Part shown: one piece after another, positions 11,363 through 20,965 of the stretch
Layout: every line of letters starts with the position of its first letter
How positions within the stretch are numbered: position 1 is the first letter of the stretch
Source: Candidatus Babelota bacterium
Lineage (GTDB): Bacteria; Babelota; Babeliae; Babelales; Babelaceae
Assembly (NCBI GenBank): GCA_013288045.1
Contig: JABDCP010000001.1
Coordinates: forward strand, 75,736 to 139,735
Reading direction: 5' to 3'
Length of the DNA: 64,000 nucleotides
Position numbers and translations under genes: made by a program
The notes under the pieces: model-generated
The model's database searches: none
What the model was told of the DNA's origin: nothing
What the model saw: only the letters and a program-made list of their open reading frames with translations

Positions 11363-12296
11363 TTGTACGATTCTTTTTATATCTGTTATTGCGTGACGAT
11401 CGGCGAGTAGCAACAAAGCGTTTTGCAGGACTTATTGAAAGATTCTTGCACACATTCTCGATGTAGCTAAATACATCATCTTCATAAGCTGGTTCAGTAG
11501 AGTATGGATAATACATAGGATTAGCATACTCTCTATCACTATCAAGATAGGGCCATCGACGAGGCAATTCAGGGCCAACGAAGCTCGCCCTAGAACTTAC
11601 CGAAAAAGTCTTACAGAGATACTCAATATACTGTACTACATCACTTGATTCATTCACAGGCGCATTCATATTATCAAAAAGATAGAGACCCCGACCTGTT
11701 GCATTCTGATATAATGAAACAAGAACAGCATGATCAACACCTTGGCTCTTTACGTAGCATATAAAATGAATGACCGTTACTGGGTTCTTTGTGAGGTACT
11801 TTTTTATAGACTCAATAGTACCCTTCTGCTTTTGCAAAACTGCTGCATCCATGCGGCGATTAATCTCTGCCTGAGAAGACCCTGCAGGATAGGAAATCCT
11901 TACGGACTCAGAAATCAAAAACTCAACTTGCTTTGTCTTTTTGCCCCTATACAGGTCGTACGTGGGCATGAGCTTAAGAATATTGCGAGCAAGATGCTGT
12001 ATATCGGTATTGGTACTAGCCTGTAGAGGATCTAATCTTTTATTTTGTACATAGGGAAGAACCTTATCTTCAAAGGTTTCATACTTATATGCCTTATTTT
12101 GAAAGCTACACTTCTGCTGAAAGTTCGCTGCATTAAAAAGGCAATTATAGCCGCAGCTGAAGGCATCAAGTTGCTTAGTTTTCATGTAATGGACCGCCTT
12201 TGAAGCTAGCTTACGGGGCAAGGGAAGCTCCTGGCCGCAGCAAGACAAGAAGCTCAGGGCCATGAGAAGAAACGCACAAATTCGTGATACAAACAT
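11343..12296 (-). CDS. Secreted papain-like cysteine peptidase candidate
   Basis: Signal sequence MFVSRICAFLLMALSFLSCCGQ; SCGYNCLFNA followed by DHAVLVSL and LYLFDNMN gives a Cys-His-Asp/Asn order. Start moved from 12392 to MFVSR. Confidence 0.5.
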   Translation of the reverse strand: MFVSRICAFLLMALSFLSCCGQELPLPRKLASKAVHYMKTKQLDAFSCGYNCLFNAANFQQKCSFQNKAYKYETFEDKVLPYVQNKRLDPLQASTNTDIQHLARNILKLMPTYDLYRGKKTKQVEFLISESVRISYPAGSSQAEINRRMDAAVLQKQKGTIESIKKYLTKNPVTVIHFICYVKSQGVDHAVLVSLYQNATGRGLYLFDNMNAPVNESSDVVQYIEYLCKTFSVSSRASFVGPELPRRWPYLDSDREYANPMYYPYSTEPAYEDDVFSYIENVCKNLSISPAKRFVATRRSSRNNRYKKNRTIKRYLR

Positions 12297-12399
12297 AGGA
12301 CCTCCGTTACATATGGGTTCATGAGAAAGTGTACTACAGATCTCCTTATTTGAAAAAACCCCCCTTGTGTACCCAACATATACGCGATACACTATTCAA

Positions 12400-13005
12400 A
12401 TGGAAACCGTACGTCCACTCATTACAAAAGCACTTGCTCTTATCCCAGCCACCGATGGTGCTGTTGCGATAGACTTTGGCATTGGAACTGGAGAAGAAAC
12501 AGGCGCCCTGCTTCATCATGGCTATTCAGTGATTGCTATTGATAATTTTAAGGAGTTTCTCGACGAAGTGCGCTTACGAAAAGACGTTCAGCCGCACCTT
12601 ACTCGATTATTTACCATACAGGCTAATTTCGAAGAACTCGACTGGAGACCCATTCCACCAGTTGACCTTTTTGTCGCCTCATTTTCGCTCTGTTTTATAC
12701 AACCAGAAAAGTTTCAGAGTATATGGCACCATATCGTCAAGCAGATCAAACCTGGTGGTTATTTCATAGGGGAACTCTACACCCATCTTCAAAGAAATAC
12801 TCAAATTGACGGTTTCTTTACCGAAGAAAGCTCTGAGTTAATTCCCTTGTTTACTGAAAAAGAGCTTCGAGAGCTTTTAAAAGATTTTGAGAGTATCTAC
12901 TTTGCCGAAGCCAAAGAGCTGTACGAAGTACAGGATACTGGACATTCTGAAGACGGAACTATCTATTCTGTTATTGCTCGAAGAAAAGAGCTCTTTTCTT
13001 CATGA
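12400..13005 (+). CDS. SAM-dependent class I methyltransferase
   Basis: AIDFGIGTGEETGALLHHGYSVIAIDNF (motif I/II), PPVDLFVASFSLCFIQPEKF, IKPGGYFIGELY. Confidence 0.82.
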   Translation: METVRPLITKALALIPATDGAVAIDFGIGTGEETGALLHHGYSVIAIDNFKEFLDEVRLRKDVQPHLTRLFTIQANFEELDWRPIPPVDLFVASFSLCFIQPEKFQSIWHHIVKQIKPGGYFIGELYTHLQRNTQIDGFFTEESSELIPLFTEKELRELLKDFESIYFAEAKELYEVQDTGHSEDGTIYSVIARRKELFSS

Positions 13006-13082
13006 TATTTGCAGCTCAGCTTACTCTGAGCTATACTGCTTTCAGCTTCATTCAGTACAACATCCACCTAAGGACGTAACCT

Positions 13083-13856
13083 ATGAAAAAAATACTCGGC
13101 ACACTTGCGTTACTCATTGCAGCAGCTGGCTTCTTATTTTGGTACCGGTCTACAAGTGACGTCAAGCCTCTAAGCCAAGTTCTCATCGTAGGAACGAGCG
13201 CTGATTTTCCACCTTTTTCTTTTAGAAGCCCCGAGGATGACCAAATTGTTGGTTTTGATATTGATGTGATTAAAGAGGTTGCTAAACGACTTTCACTTGA
13301 GATTGAGATTCAAGATAAACCATTTGGTACGTTAATACCTCAAATTGAGCTTGGCCAAATTCATGTAATTGCCGCAGGAATGACACCAACTCCTGAACGG
13401 GCAAAACGTGTTCACTTTACAAAATCATATCTCTCAGGTAACCCACTACTCATCGTCACCAAATCTTCATCAGATATCCAAGGGCTTGAAGATCTTAAAT
13501 TGAAAGAGGTCATTGTAAACACCGGATATACAGCAGAAACCTACATGACCTCACTCATGTCCTCAATGGCCATTATGGAGCTCCTGCGCTTACCCCGCGT
13601 TACCGATGCCTTAACAGCTCTTGAGTACGACAAAGCTGATGCTTTTGTAACGGCAGCATTTACTTTACAGCCTTACATAAAAGAAGGTGACACTCGCTTT
13701 AAGGTACATGTGATCCCTCAGACGGATGAAGAAAATGCCCTTGCGATATCTAAGCATCTTCCTGAAGAGTTTGTTCAAAAAGTACAGAAAGCACTTGATG
13801 ATATGGAAGCTGATGGTACCCTTGCAGCTCTCAAGAAGAAGTGGAACGTACTATGA
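13083..13856 (+). CDS. Amino-acid ABC transporter substrate-binding protein
   Basis: LIVGTSADFPPFSFRSPEDDQIVGFDIDVIKEVAKRL; N-terminal hydrophobic segment; followed by permease and ATPase genes. Confidence 0.92.
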   Translation: MKKILGTLALLIAAAGFLFWYRSTSDVKPLSQVLIVGTSADFPPFSFRSPEDDQIVGFDIDVIKEVAKRLSLEIEIQDKPFGTLIPQIELGQIHVIAAGMTPTPERAKRVHFTKSYLSGNPLLIVTKSSSDIQGLEDLKLKEVIVNTGYTAETYMTSLMSSMAIMELLRLPRVTDALTALEYDKADAFVTAAFTLQPYIKEGDTRFKVHVIPQTDEENALAISKHLPEEFVQKVQKALDDMEADGTLAALKKKWNVL

Positions 13857-14515
13857 TCGATCTCGCTCTTATTACCTCAGCAGCACCACAGCTTCTTAGG
13901 GGAGTCTTAGTTACCCTGCAAATAGCCTTCTGTGGCTCACTACTTGGATTTTTTGGAGGTACACTTCTTGGTATAGCTCAAACAGGCTCTTCAAAGCTTC
14001 TGCGTTTCTTGGTTACGATGTATGTAACTATCATCCGCGGTACACCTATGCTGCTCCAGATTATGTTCTTTTTTCTTATGTTACCAAACCTAGGCATCCA
14101 TATAGCGCCTTTACCAACCGCCATTATAGCTATTGGCTTAAATAGCAGTGCCTATATCAGCCAAATTGTTCGTTCAGGAATCACTTCAGTTTCACAAGGA
14201 CAGATCGAAGCTGCAACAACGCTTGGCTTATCACGCTATGATATCACACGCTATATCGTTCTTCCTCAAGCATTGAGAATAGTTCTACCTGCCTTAGGAA
14301 ATGAATTTATTACGCTCATTAAAGATTCAAGTTTAGCATCTACTATTGGAGTTCTTGAGCTGTATAAGCGCGGCGAAATCTTTGTTTCCCAGTCCTATAA
14401 TGCCTTGGGAGTATACACCCTGGTGGGACTTCTCTATCTTTTAATAACCTCAGTAGTATCATTACTCTTTTTAAAGCTCGAACATTCTTATCGTAAAAAA
14501 CATGCTAGAAATTAA
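13853..14515 (+). CDS. Amino-acid ABC transporter permease (HisM/GlnP type)
   Basis: LLRGVLVTLQIAFCGSLLG, IIRGTPMLLQIMFFF, QIEAATTLGLSRYDITRYIVLPQALRIVLPALGNEFITLIKDSSLAS. Confidence 0.93.
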   Translation: MIDLALITSAAPQLLRGVLVTLQIAFCGSLLGFFGGTLLGIAQTGSSKLLRFLVTMYVTIIRGTPMLLQIMFFFLMLPNLGIHIAPLPTAIIAIGLNSSAYISQIVRSGITSVSQGQIEAATTLGLSRYDITRYIVLPQALRIVLPALGNEFITLIKDSSLASTIGVLELYKRGEIFVSQSYNALGVYTLVGLLYLLITSVVSLLFLKLEHSYRKKHARN

Positions 14516-15206
14516 AAAGCTCACCAAGTGCTTTGGTTCCCAAAAAATACTTAATGAGATTACTCTTGCAGTTAAACCAGGAGAAATCGCCTTCCTATTA
14601 GGCCCCTCAGGAGTTGGGAAGTCTACCCTTTTGCGTGTCCTTAACAATCTTGAAACGATTGACGAAGGTACGCTTTTACTTGATGGAGCACCACTCAAGC
14701 CGCATGATGTAGGCATGGTGTTTCAGCAGTTCAATCTCTTTGATCATATGACCGTAGAAACTAATATTACATTTTCGCTGATTAAAGCAGCAGGTAAGAC
14801 TCCCCAAGAAGCTCAGCTCATCGCACATGATCTTCTTACCCGTTATGGCCTTTCAGATAAAGCATTACTCTATCCAAGCCATCTTTCTGGAGGACAAAAG
14901 CAGCGACTTGCTATCGCACGCTCACTCGCTATGAAGCCCCGAGTTATCTGTTTAGACGAACCAACTTCTGCCTTAGATCCGATGCTTACTAACTATGTCG
15001 CACAGACCATACAAGACCTTGCAAAAGATGGCTATGTGGTGCTCGTTGCATCGCATGATATTGGGTTGCTTAACAAGCTTGGCTGCACTATTTATCTTAT
15101 GAAAACAAAGGGAGAAATTGCCCAAATAGCTAAGAGTTCTGATTTTGAAAAAAATCCTGCTAACTACCCTCTCATTAAAAAGTTTATAGAAGGACATCAG
15201 GAGTAA
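14502..15206 (+). CDS. glnQ: Amino-acid ABC transporter ATP-binding protein (GlnQ type)
   Basis: GPSGVGKSTLLR, LSGGQKQRLAIARSLAMKPRVICLDEPTSALDP. Confidence 0.9.
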   Translation: MLEIKKLTKCFGSQKILNEITLAVKPGEIAFLLGPSGVGKSTLLRVLNNLETIDEGTLLLDGAPLKPHDVGMVFQQFNLFDHMTVETNITFSLIKAAGKTPQEAQLIAHDLLTRYGLSDKALLYPSHLSGGQKQRLAIARSLAMKPRVICLDEPTSALDPMLTNYVAQTIQDLAKDGYVVLVASHDIGLLNKLGCTIYLMKTKGEIAQIAKSSDFEKNPANYPLIKKFIEGHQE

Positions 15207-15304
15207 TATCTTGTATTTCACAAAAGTCTTTCTGAAATATTTGACCTTTTTGAAATTAACTGTTAGTCTTGCTTCTTAGTAAATAGAAATGACATTATTG
15301 TCCC

Positions 15305-15326
15305 CGAACAATATTCGTATTGTTCG
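15305..15326. repeat. Perfect inverted repeat CGAACAAT-N6-ATTGTTCG
   Basis: 8-bp perfect stem upstream of the glnQ terminator. Confidence 0.7.
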
Positions 15327-15334
15327 TGTCCCCC

Positions 15335-15661
15335 CTAACCCTTCAGCTTTACAAAGTTGAAGGGCTTTTTTTTTAGAGCACTTTTTTGATCAGCTAACAC
15401 AATATGATGGATCCCATTGCTATCTGTCAGCGTAATACCATGAGAGCTGATACTGACGACTTCATACTCTCGGTATCTCTCATGAACTCGTAAGAGCAAG
15501 AACACGCCATCAAGGTATACGCGTGCAAAATACTCCTGATTATTAAGACAGCCGATGCTTACGCAGGCAATCACCTGAAAGTCATCGCCATATAAAAAAG
15601 GGTTCCTGTGGACAGCCACCAGCGAGAATGCCCACAGTACACCAAGAGCAAGAACCTTCAT
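15335..15661 (-). CDS. Small secreted protein with PilP/GspC-like features
   Basis: Signal-like N-terminus; late segment VVSISSHGITLTDSNGIHHIVL resembles PilP/GspC HR-type sheets; overlaps the upstream PilO-like ORF. Confidence 0.4.
   Translation of the reverse strand: MKVLALGVLWAFSLVAVHRNPFLYGDDFQVIACVSIGCLNNQEYFARVYLDGVFLLLRVHERYREYEVVSISSHGITLTDSNGIHHIVLADQKSALKKKPFNFVKLKG
15339..15374 (+). terminator. Rho-independent terminator after the glnHPQ-like operon
   Basis: CCCTTCAGCTTTACAAAGTTGAAGGG hairpin followed by GC and T9; overlaps the 3' end of the convergent minus-strand gene. Confidence 0.85.
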
Positions 15662-16215
15662 CGTGACTCCTTAGGGGAAGATTCCTTACATGCACCAGCA
15701 TAAACACCAAATGTACCGCTCAAAAGCAATCCTTCTGACCGTTGAGTAATAGTACATTCACCACATCGGACACTTTCTGAAGATAGGAATGCATAGAGAT
15801 CCTCATATGACCCAAGAAGTTCGCAGACAACCATTTGTTCAACAACATACCGATACTCTCTAGGAGGTTCATTTTTGTACTGTATAAATTGTAGATTGTT
15901 CCTATGAATGGCTCTCATGCAGGAACCTAAGGCCTCCGCTATCGTGAAGGGCAAGTTTTGCCGAGTAAAAGACTGATGTAGGTCTGATAGTTTTTGCTTA
16001 ATGAGATGTGCGTGCTGCATTCTTTTCTGCAGTAGTGCAATACGTTTTTGAAGCTGCATTGTATGCTGCCTCTGAATACTCATTTCTTGGTGAAGAGGGC
16101 ATAAGCCCCATACATACCAAGAACCCACAATGCTTCCAAAAAAAAGAAGAGCACCAAGAGCAAGATACGTATCGGAAACTGCCGTAATATACGACCCCAA
16201 AAATTGGTACTTCAT
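15658..16215 (-). CDS. PilO-like inner-membrane pilus/secretion protein
   Basis: Short N-terminus, one TM helix, coiled coil, then a small alpha/beta domain; adjacent to the PilP-like ORF. Confidence 0.4.
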   Translation of the reverse strand: MKYQFLGSYITAVSDTYLALGALLFFGSIVGSWYVWGLCPLHQEMSIQRQHTMQLQKRIALLQKRMQHAHLIKQKLSDLHQSFTRQNLPFTIAEALGSCMRAIHRNNLQFIQYKNEPPREYRYVVEQMVVCELLGSYEDLYAFLSSESVRCGECTITQRSEGLLLSGTFGVYAGACKESSPKESR

Positions 16216-16251
16216 AGTAACCAGTTCGGGCGAGGAAGTTGTTCTAGCTTC

Positions 16252-17463
16252 TTAGAAAGTTGGCTTTGTCCACTCGAGAGGTTCTACAGGTACGGTATTA
16301 ACGCGCATTTCCCAATGTAGATGATACCCTGTTGCATAGCCGGTTTTACCAACCGTACCTACCGGTTTACCTTTTTTGATACGATCTCCAACCTTAATAT
16401 CAGCAAATTCATCGAGATGGAAAAAGAGTGACATAAGTCCATAGCCATGATCTATTGCTATCGTATTGCCACTATGGGCATACCTGTCCCTGATCACGAC
16501 AATCCCCTCTTGGGGAGCCCAGACGACACTTTTCGGTGTGGCTATCAAATCGAGAGCTTTATGCTGACACAAACCACGTTCTTGCGTTGCACGGATCACC
16601 CCAAAATCTGAGGTGATTTGCGTTGTATCCTTAAGCTCTAAAGGTACAATAAAGTGGCCATGCCAAAGCTTATGCTGAGGAGACTTTTTGGTGAGCTCAA
16701 CTATTGCATCTTCAAGCTCTTTTTCAGGACGACCGAGACTATTTTCTTCCTGAATCTTTTGCTTATCTACCCGTATTGTCTGCTTTTTAAAAGGGAAAGC
16801 AACTATAGTAAACTTACCTTCAAGAAGCATCGAATTGCCTGCCCAATCAGTTATTTCTATGGTGTAGGGATACTCTTGAGGAAGTTCTTCACATTCAAGC
16901 GGTACAAAGCATTCGTAGATCAGACCTCTGTTAGACTGTAAATAACAAGGATATGATGCTGAAAGCGTCTTAATCTGAGCTTCTCGTATCTCCTTATTCG
17001 TTTGGAACTCTACATGAAGGGTATGGCCCTGATACACACGTCCGTCAAATTCATTTTTGGTGAGAGTCGCTTGTAGTGGTAAGGTATCAACGTGAAAAGA
17101 AAGTTCGAGGATAGTTTTCGGTTGTTCCTGATTTGAACTGACCATTTCAGCAACCAGTGTATGAGCTCCTTCCCCAAGCTCTTTAACTACAAGGGTCAGA
17201 GGCTCCGTAAAGGCTCTTTTTCCCAAAGAAACAGGCTTCATAAGGGGCTCGCCATCAAGAGAAACCTGTAAGGATTCTATTTTAGATCCATCAGAGCCTT
17301 TAATCGTTATTTCTGTATCTTTCGAAATGCCACTTCCTGGTTCTATACCAAGAATCTCTAAAGATGGGGACACATTACGTGAAAGGCTTTCATAATAACG
17401 CCATCCAAAATACCCACCTACGAGAAGAATGCCCAGAAATAACGCTGCTTTTATATATGACAT
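16252..17463 (-). CDS. M23-family peptidase with N-terminal TM anchor
   Basis: HKALDLIATPKSVVWAPQEGIVVIRDRYAHSGNTIAIDHGYGLMSLFFHLDEFADIKVGDRIKKGKPVGTVGKTGYATGYHLHWEMR is M23/LytM. Confidence 0.93.
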   Translation of the reverse strand: MSYIKAALFLGILLVGGYFGWRYYESLSRNVSPSLEILGIEPGSGISKDTEITIKGSDGSKIESLQVSLDGEPLMKPVSLGKRAFTEPLTLVVKELGEGAHTLVAEMVSSNQEQPKTILELSFHVDTLPLQATLTKNEFDGRVYQGHTLHVEFQTNKEIREAQIKTLSASYPCYLQSNRGLIYECFVPLECEELPQEYPYTIEITDWAGNSMLLEGKFTIVAFPFKKQTIRVDKQKIQEENSLGRPEKELEDAIVELTKKSPQHKLWHGHFIVPLELKDTTQITSDFGVIRATQERGLCQHKALDLIATPKSVVWAPQEGIVVIRDRYAHSGNTIAIDHGYGLMSLFFHLDEFADIKVGDRIKKGKPVGTVGKTGYATGYHLHWEMRVNTVPVEPLEWTKPTF

Positions 17464-17617
17464 GCTTAGTTTCCTTATAATGTAACGTCAGAGAACAGTA
17501 TCAAGTATAGCTCATTCAAAAGAGCTCGTAAACAAAGAAGTATATATTCAAATGGCCATTTGTGTGCTATACTTTTACCATGAATTAAAAAGACTGTATA
17601 AAAAAACACTTACGATA

Positions 17618-18892
17618 ATGACTATGGCATCACCTGATTACGTACGCTCCTTACCTCGGTTGCCTGGAATATACGTATTCAAGGACCATTCGAGTACGAT
17701 CATCTACGTCGGAAAAGCCAAGCAGCTCAAAAATAGGGTTTCCTCATACTTCCGCAAACAGGATGATTGGAAAGTTCAAGAATTAATCAAAGAGCACGCA
17801 ACAATCGAATATATCCTTACGAAAAATGAGGTTGAAGCGCTACTTCTAGAAGCCCAGCTTATTAGGACCTATAAACCTAAGTACAATGTACTTTTAAAGC
17901 ATGCGAACCCCTTTGTATACCTCGTAATTACAACAGGAGAGCTCCCCCAGCTCGAATTAGTTCGGCAAAAAAGGGGTAAGGGGACCTTTTTCGGACCATT
18001 TCTTTACAAAAAGCGCGCTCGTTCCTCCTATGAGTATCTTATGCGTTCCTTGAAGCTTCGCCTCTGTGCTACCAAGATAGAGCAAGGTTGCCTTGATTAC
18101 CATATGGGGCTTTGTGCCGGCAATTGCCGAGCATCCTTTAGCAAAGAAGATTATCTGATAAGACTTATGGTTGCACAACGATTACTTGAAGGCAAATACG
18201 AAGCCTGCCAAACACTCCTTATTCAACAAATACAAGAACATAATGAGCGGCTTGAGTTTGAAAAGTCTAAGCGATTAAGCATCTATCTCACTGATCTTGC
18301 ATCACTCTTTGAAGCCCTTAAAACCGGTTTTACTGAGCGCAAATACGAAAAAGACATTACGGTCATGTCTACCCCGATATCGGCAAAAATTCAGCAACCG
18401 ATTGAGGCCCTCTTTGAACTGCAAAAGCTTCTTGGACTCAAAGAACGGCCAGAAACCATAGACTGTTTTGACATATCACATTTCCAAAGTAGTTATCTAG
18501 TGGGGTCATGCATCAGATTCAAGGAAGGTATCCCCGATAAAAACAGGTTCAGACGCTTCAGAATTAAGACACTCACGGAACAGAATGATTATGCAGCATT
18601 GCAAGAAATAGTTTCCCGTCGCTATAGAAACCCTGAAGACATGCCCCATATTGCACTGATTGATGGTGGCAAGGGTCAGCTTTCATCAGTACAGCAGCTT
18701 TTTCCTGATCTGTATTGCATAAGCCTTGCTAAAAAAGAAGAGCTTCTGCATACACCCTTACATCCTGAGGGAATTCCTCTTGATATCAAGACTCCTCTTG
18801 GGCGACTCTTGATGAGCCTGAGAGACTATGCCCATCACTTTGCGATATCCTACCACAGGGTATTGCGTTCGAAGAATTTCACCAAGCTTTAA
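17618..18892 (+). CDS. uvrC: UvrC-like excinuclease, short form
   Basis: GIY-YIG domain PGIYVFKD...IIYVGKAKQLKNRVSSYF and RNase H-like endonuclease ETIDCFDISHFQSSYLVGS...LIDGGKGQL; ends shortly after. Confidence 0.88.
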   Translation: MTMASPDYVRSLPRLPGIYVFKDHSSTIIYVGKAKQLKNRVSSYFRKQDDWKVQELIKEHATIEYILTKNEVEALLLEAQLIRTYKPKYNVLLKHANPFVYLVITTGELPQLELVRQKRGKGTFFGPFLYKKRARSSYEYLMRSLKLRLCATKIEQGCLDYHMGLCAGNCRASFSKEDYLIRLMVAQRLLEGKYEACQTLLIQQIQEHNERLEFEKSKRLSIYLTDLASLFEALKTGFTERKYEKDITVMSTPISAKIQQPIEALFELQKLLGLKERPETIDCFDISHFQSSYLVGSCIRFKEGIPDKNRFRRFRIKTLTEQNDYAALQEIVSRRYRNPEDMPHIALIDGGKGQLSSVQQLFPDLYCISLAKKEELLHTPLHPEGIPLDIKTPLGRLLMSLRDYAHHFAISYHRVLRSKNFTKL

Positions 18893-19030
18893 TCTCACCC
18901 CTGGTTGAATCAATGTGAGTATAAGAACAAGACTACATACGCAGCTGCTATGTATGCTACCAGCTCCTTCTCTTCTTTCTGTCTCATCTCTTCTTCTGAG
19001 AGCTTTATAGTATGCCTCTTTGGCCAATTG

Positions 19031-20617
19031 CTATCTTGCACAACATGGTGGACATTTAATAGAAGCTGTAAGGGAAGGCATTACATATACCGTACCACCA
19101 CCAGTGTTAATGACATGCGCTGGTCCTACACATACTCCCTTCTGACAGATTTGTGAACCGACACAACCACTACCGGATGCACAAGGTAGGCCTCCCCACC
19201 AGTTTTCGGTCGCATTGATGGTCGTATGTGTTTCATTCTGAATATCGGTAGCAAAGTCTATAATTGAGTTGCAATGGGCAGTAATAGTAGCATTACCAGC
19301 ATTTGTGTTGCCAGTGGTTTCTAGTGAGGAAATACCGACGTTGCCAGCAGCATTGCCGCCACTGAAACAATTGTCTTCCAGGTTTATGGTCAATAGCGTA
19401 TAAGGCGCTCCTGGATTAACGGAGATACCGGTTGACCCAATAAAGACGTTCCCTATAATATCGGTCATTTCTTCCATATTTGTAGACCCTTGGGAAGTCC
19501 CCGTTTGATAGAAAATTCCTCCGGTAACCGTGTTACCACAGAGTTTGTTTTTTACAGTGACATTCAAAGCTAGAACCGACAAGAAAAAGTGCGACAAACT
19601 CGTACTTACAGAATTTTCTAAAATTATTTCACTTGATGCATCTCTAGTTCTCTTCCCTACCTCTACCGCTACAGCACCGTTTAGGCTGGTTTCTTCAAAT
19701 AAGCATGAATCAATTTTGAGTTTTAAAGAGGAAGTAGAGCTGGGTTGGCCCACAATGTGGGAAGTTTCACCACCAATGTTATAAAACCTTGAATTTTCTA
19801 CGAGAACTATCTGGGTTGCTCCACCAGTACCACCGCAGCTAATTCCAATTTCAGCCAAATTAATAAAATCATGAAAATAACAATCTTTAATAACAACGAA
19901 CGATGAGTTCGTGCTATCACCTACAGGCCCAGTATTTATACCAATATCAGAAAGTTCAGAAAAATCGCACTTGCAGATGGTTAATTCACGATGTATTCCA
20001 ACCAAATTGGCGGTAGTGTCATTGACTCCTGCATATCCGCCATTGTCATTGCGAATAATAGTGCGCTCAATAAAAGTTTTTCCTGACTTGGTACAAGTCC
20101 CCTGTATTCCTGATATGCTGTCAGTTCCATGGTCAAAACCGGTGATGAGGACATCTTGTACCACAAGATCATTCGCTGAATCATAATTGATTGCTGAAGC
20201 ATACGTATTTTTAAAATAGATGTTTTTTATGGTCGAATCACCCAAAACCACAGCTCCATTGCCACCATTAGAGGCACTATGAGTGTTTGTAATGGTAGGC
20301 TGGGTTGGCAATAGGCCCCTCGTAGGATTACACTCACCAATGAGTTTCTGCCCTGGTTTAAGGGTAATACCATAATCGAGCGCTACAGTTGAGGGAAGGA
20401 CTATAAGAACATCCCAACAGCGGTCATTTTGTGCCTCTAGAAGTGAGGAAAAAGGATGTTTTCTGGTACCATTACCTGGTGCACTGACTCCTCCCTGGAC
20501 ATACTTTACGACTTCTTCTTTACAATTCTTGTCACAGTGTTTGTTCGATTTTGCTAATGCAGGCATAAGCACAGTAAGAGTTATCAGTAACCCAAGAATT
20601 TTTGATGTGAGTTTCAT
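19031..20617 (-). CDS. Secreted right-handed parallel beta-helix protein
   Basis: Signal peptide MKLTSKILGLLITLTVLMPALAKS; beta-helix character (VVIKDCYFHDF, VLVENSRFYNIGG, NATENWWGG). Confidence 0.75.
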   Translation of the reverse strand: MKLTSKILGLLITLTVLMPALAKSNKHCDKNCKEEVVKYVQGGVSAPGNGTRKHPFSSLLEAQNDRCWDVLIVLPSTVALDYGITLKPGQKLIGECNPTRGLLPTQPTITNTHSASNGGNGAVVLGDSTIKNIYFKNTYASAINYDSANDLVVQDVLITGFDHGTDSISGIQGTCTKSGKTFIERTIIRNDNGGYAGVNDTTANLVGIHRELTICKCDFSELSDIGINTGPVGDSTNSSFVVIKDCYFHDFINLAEIGISCGGTGGATQIVLVENSRFYNIGGETSHIVGQPSSTSSLKLKIDSCLFEETSLNGAVAVEVGKRTRDASSEIILENSVSTSLSHFFLSVLALNVTVKNKLCGNTVTGGIFYQTGTSQGSTNMEEMTDIIGNVFIGSTGISVNPGAPYTLLTINLEDNCFSGGNAAGNVGISSLETTGNTNAGNATITAHCNSIIDFATDIQNETHTTINATENWWGGLPCASGSGCVGSQICQKGVCVGPAHVINTGGGTVYVMPSLTASIKCPPCCAR

Positions 20618-20965
20618 AGGTGTTCTCCTTTAAAGGTTTGTATTCCGCGCATCCTACCCAGATGACTTTCAGCATAGCCTAGCCAAAACTATGAATGCAA
20701 TATTTGTAGGAATATACAGATACTTTTTTGATTATCTTCCCAAGAAATTTCTTAAAGCATTTCATGCCGAAAATAATCGCTCCGCGCTTTATGCAAATCC
20801 CTGCAAAAAACCGATTCAATATTTCGAATACTTTTGTCCAAGAAATATCACCTCCTATCAAAATATACGTACTCCATCAGCTTTGAGTTCATTGCATAAT
20901 TATTACATGGGGTCTATACTAACAATTCGTTAGCTACATCTCTTATATTTTGACGAGGTGCCTCA

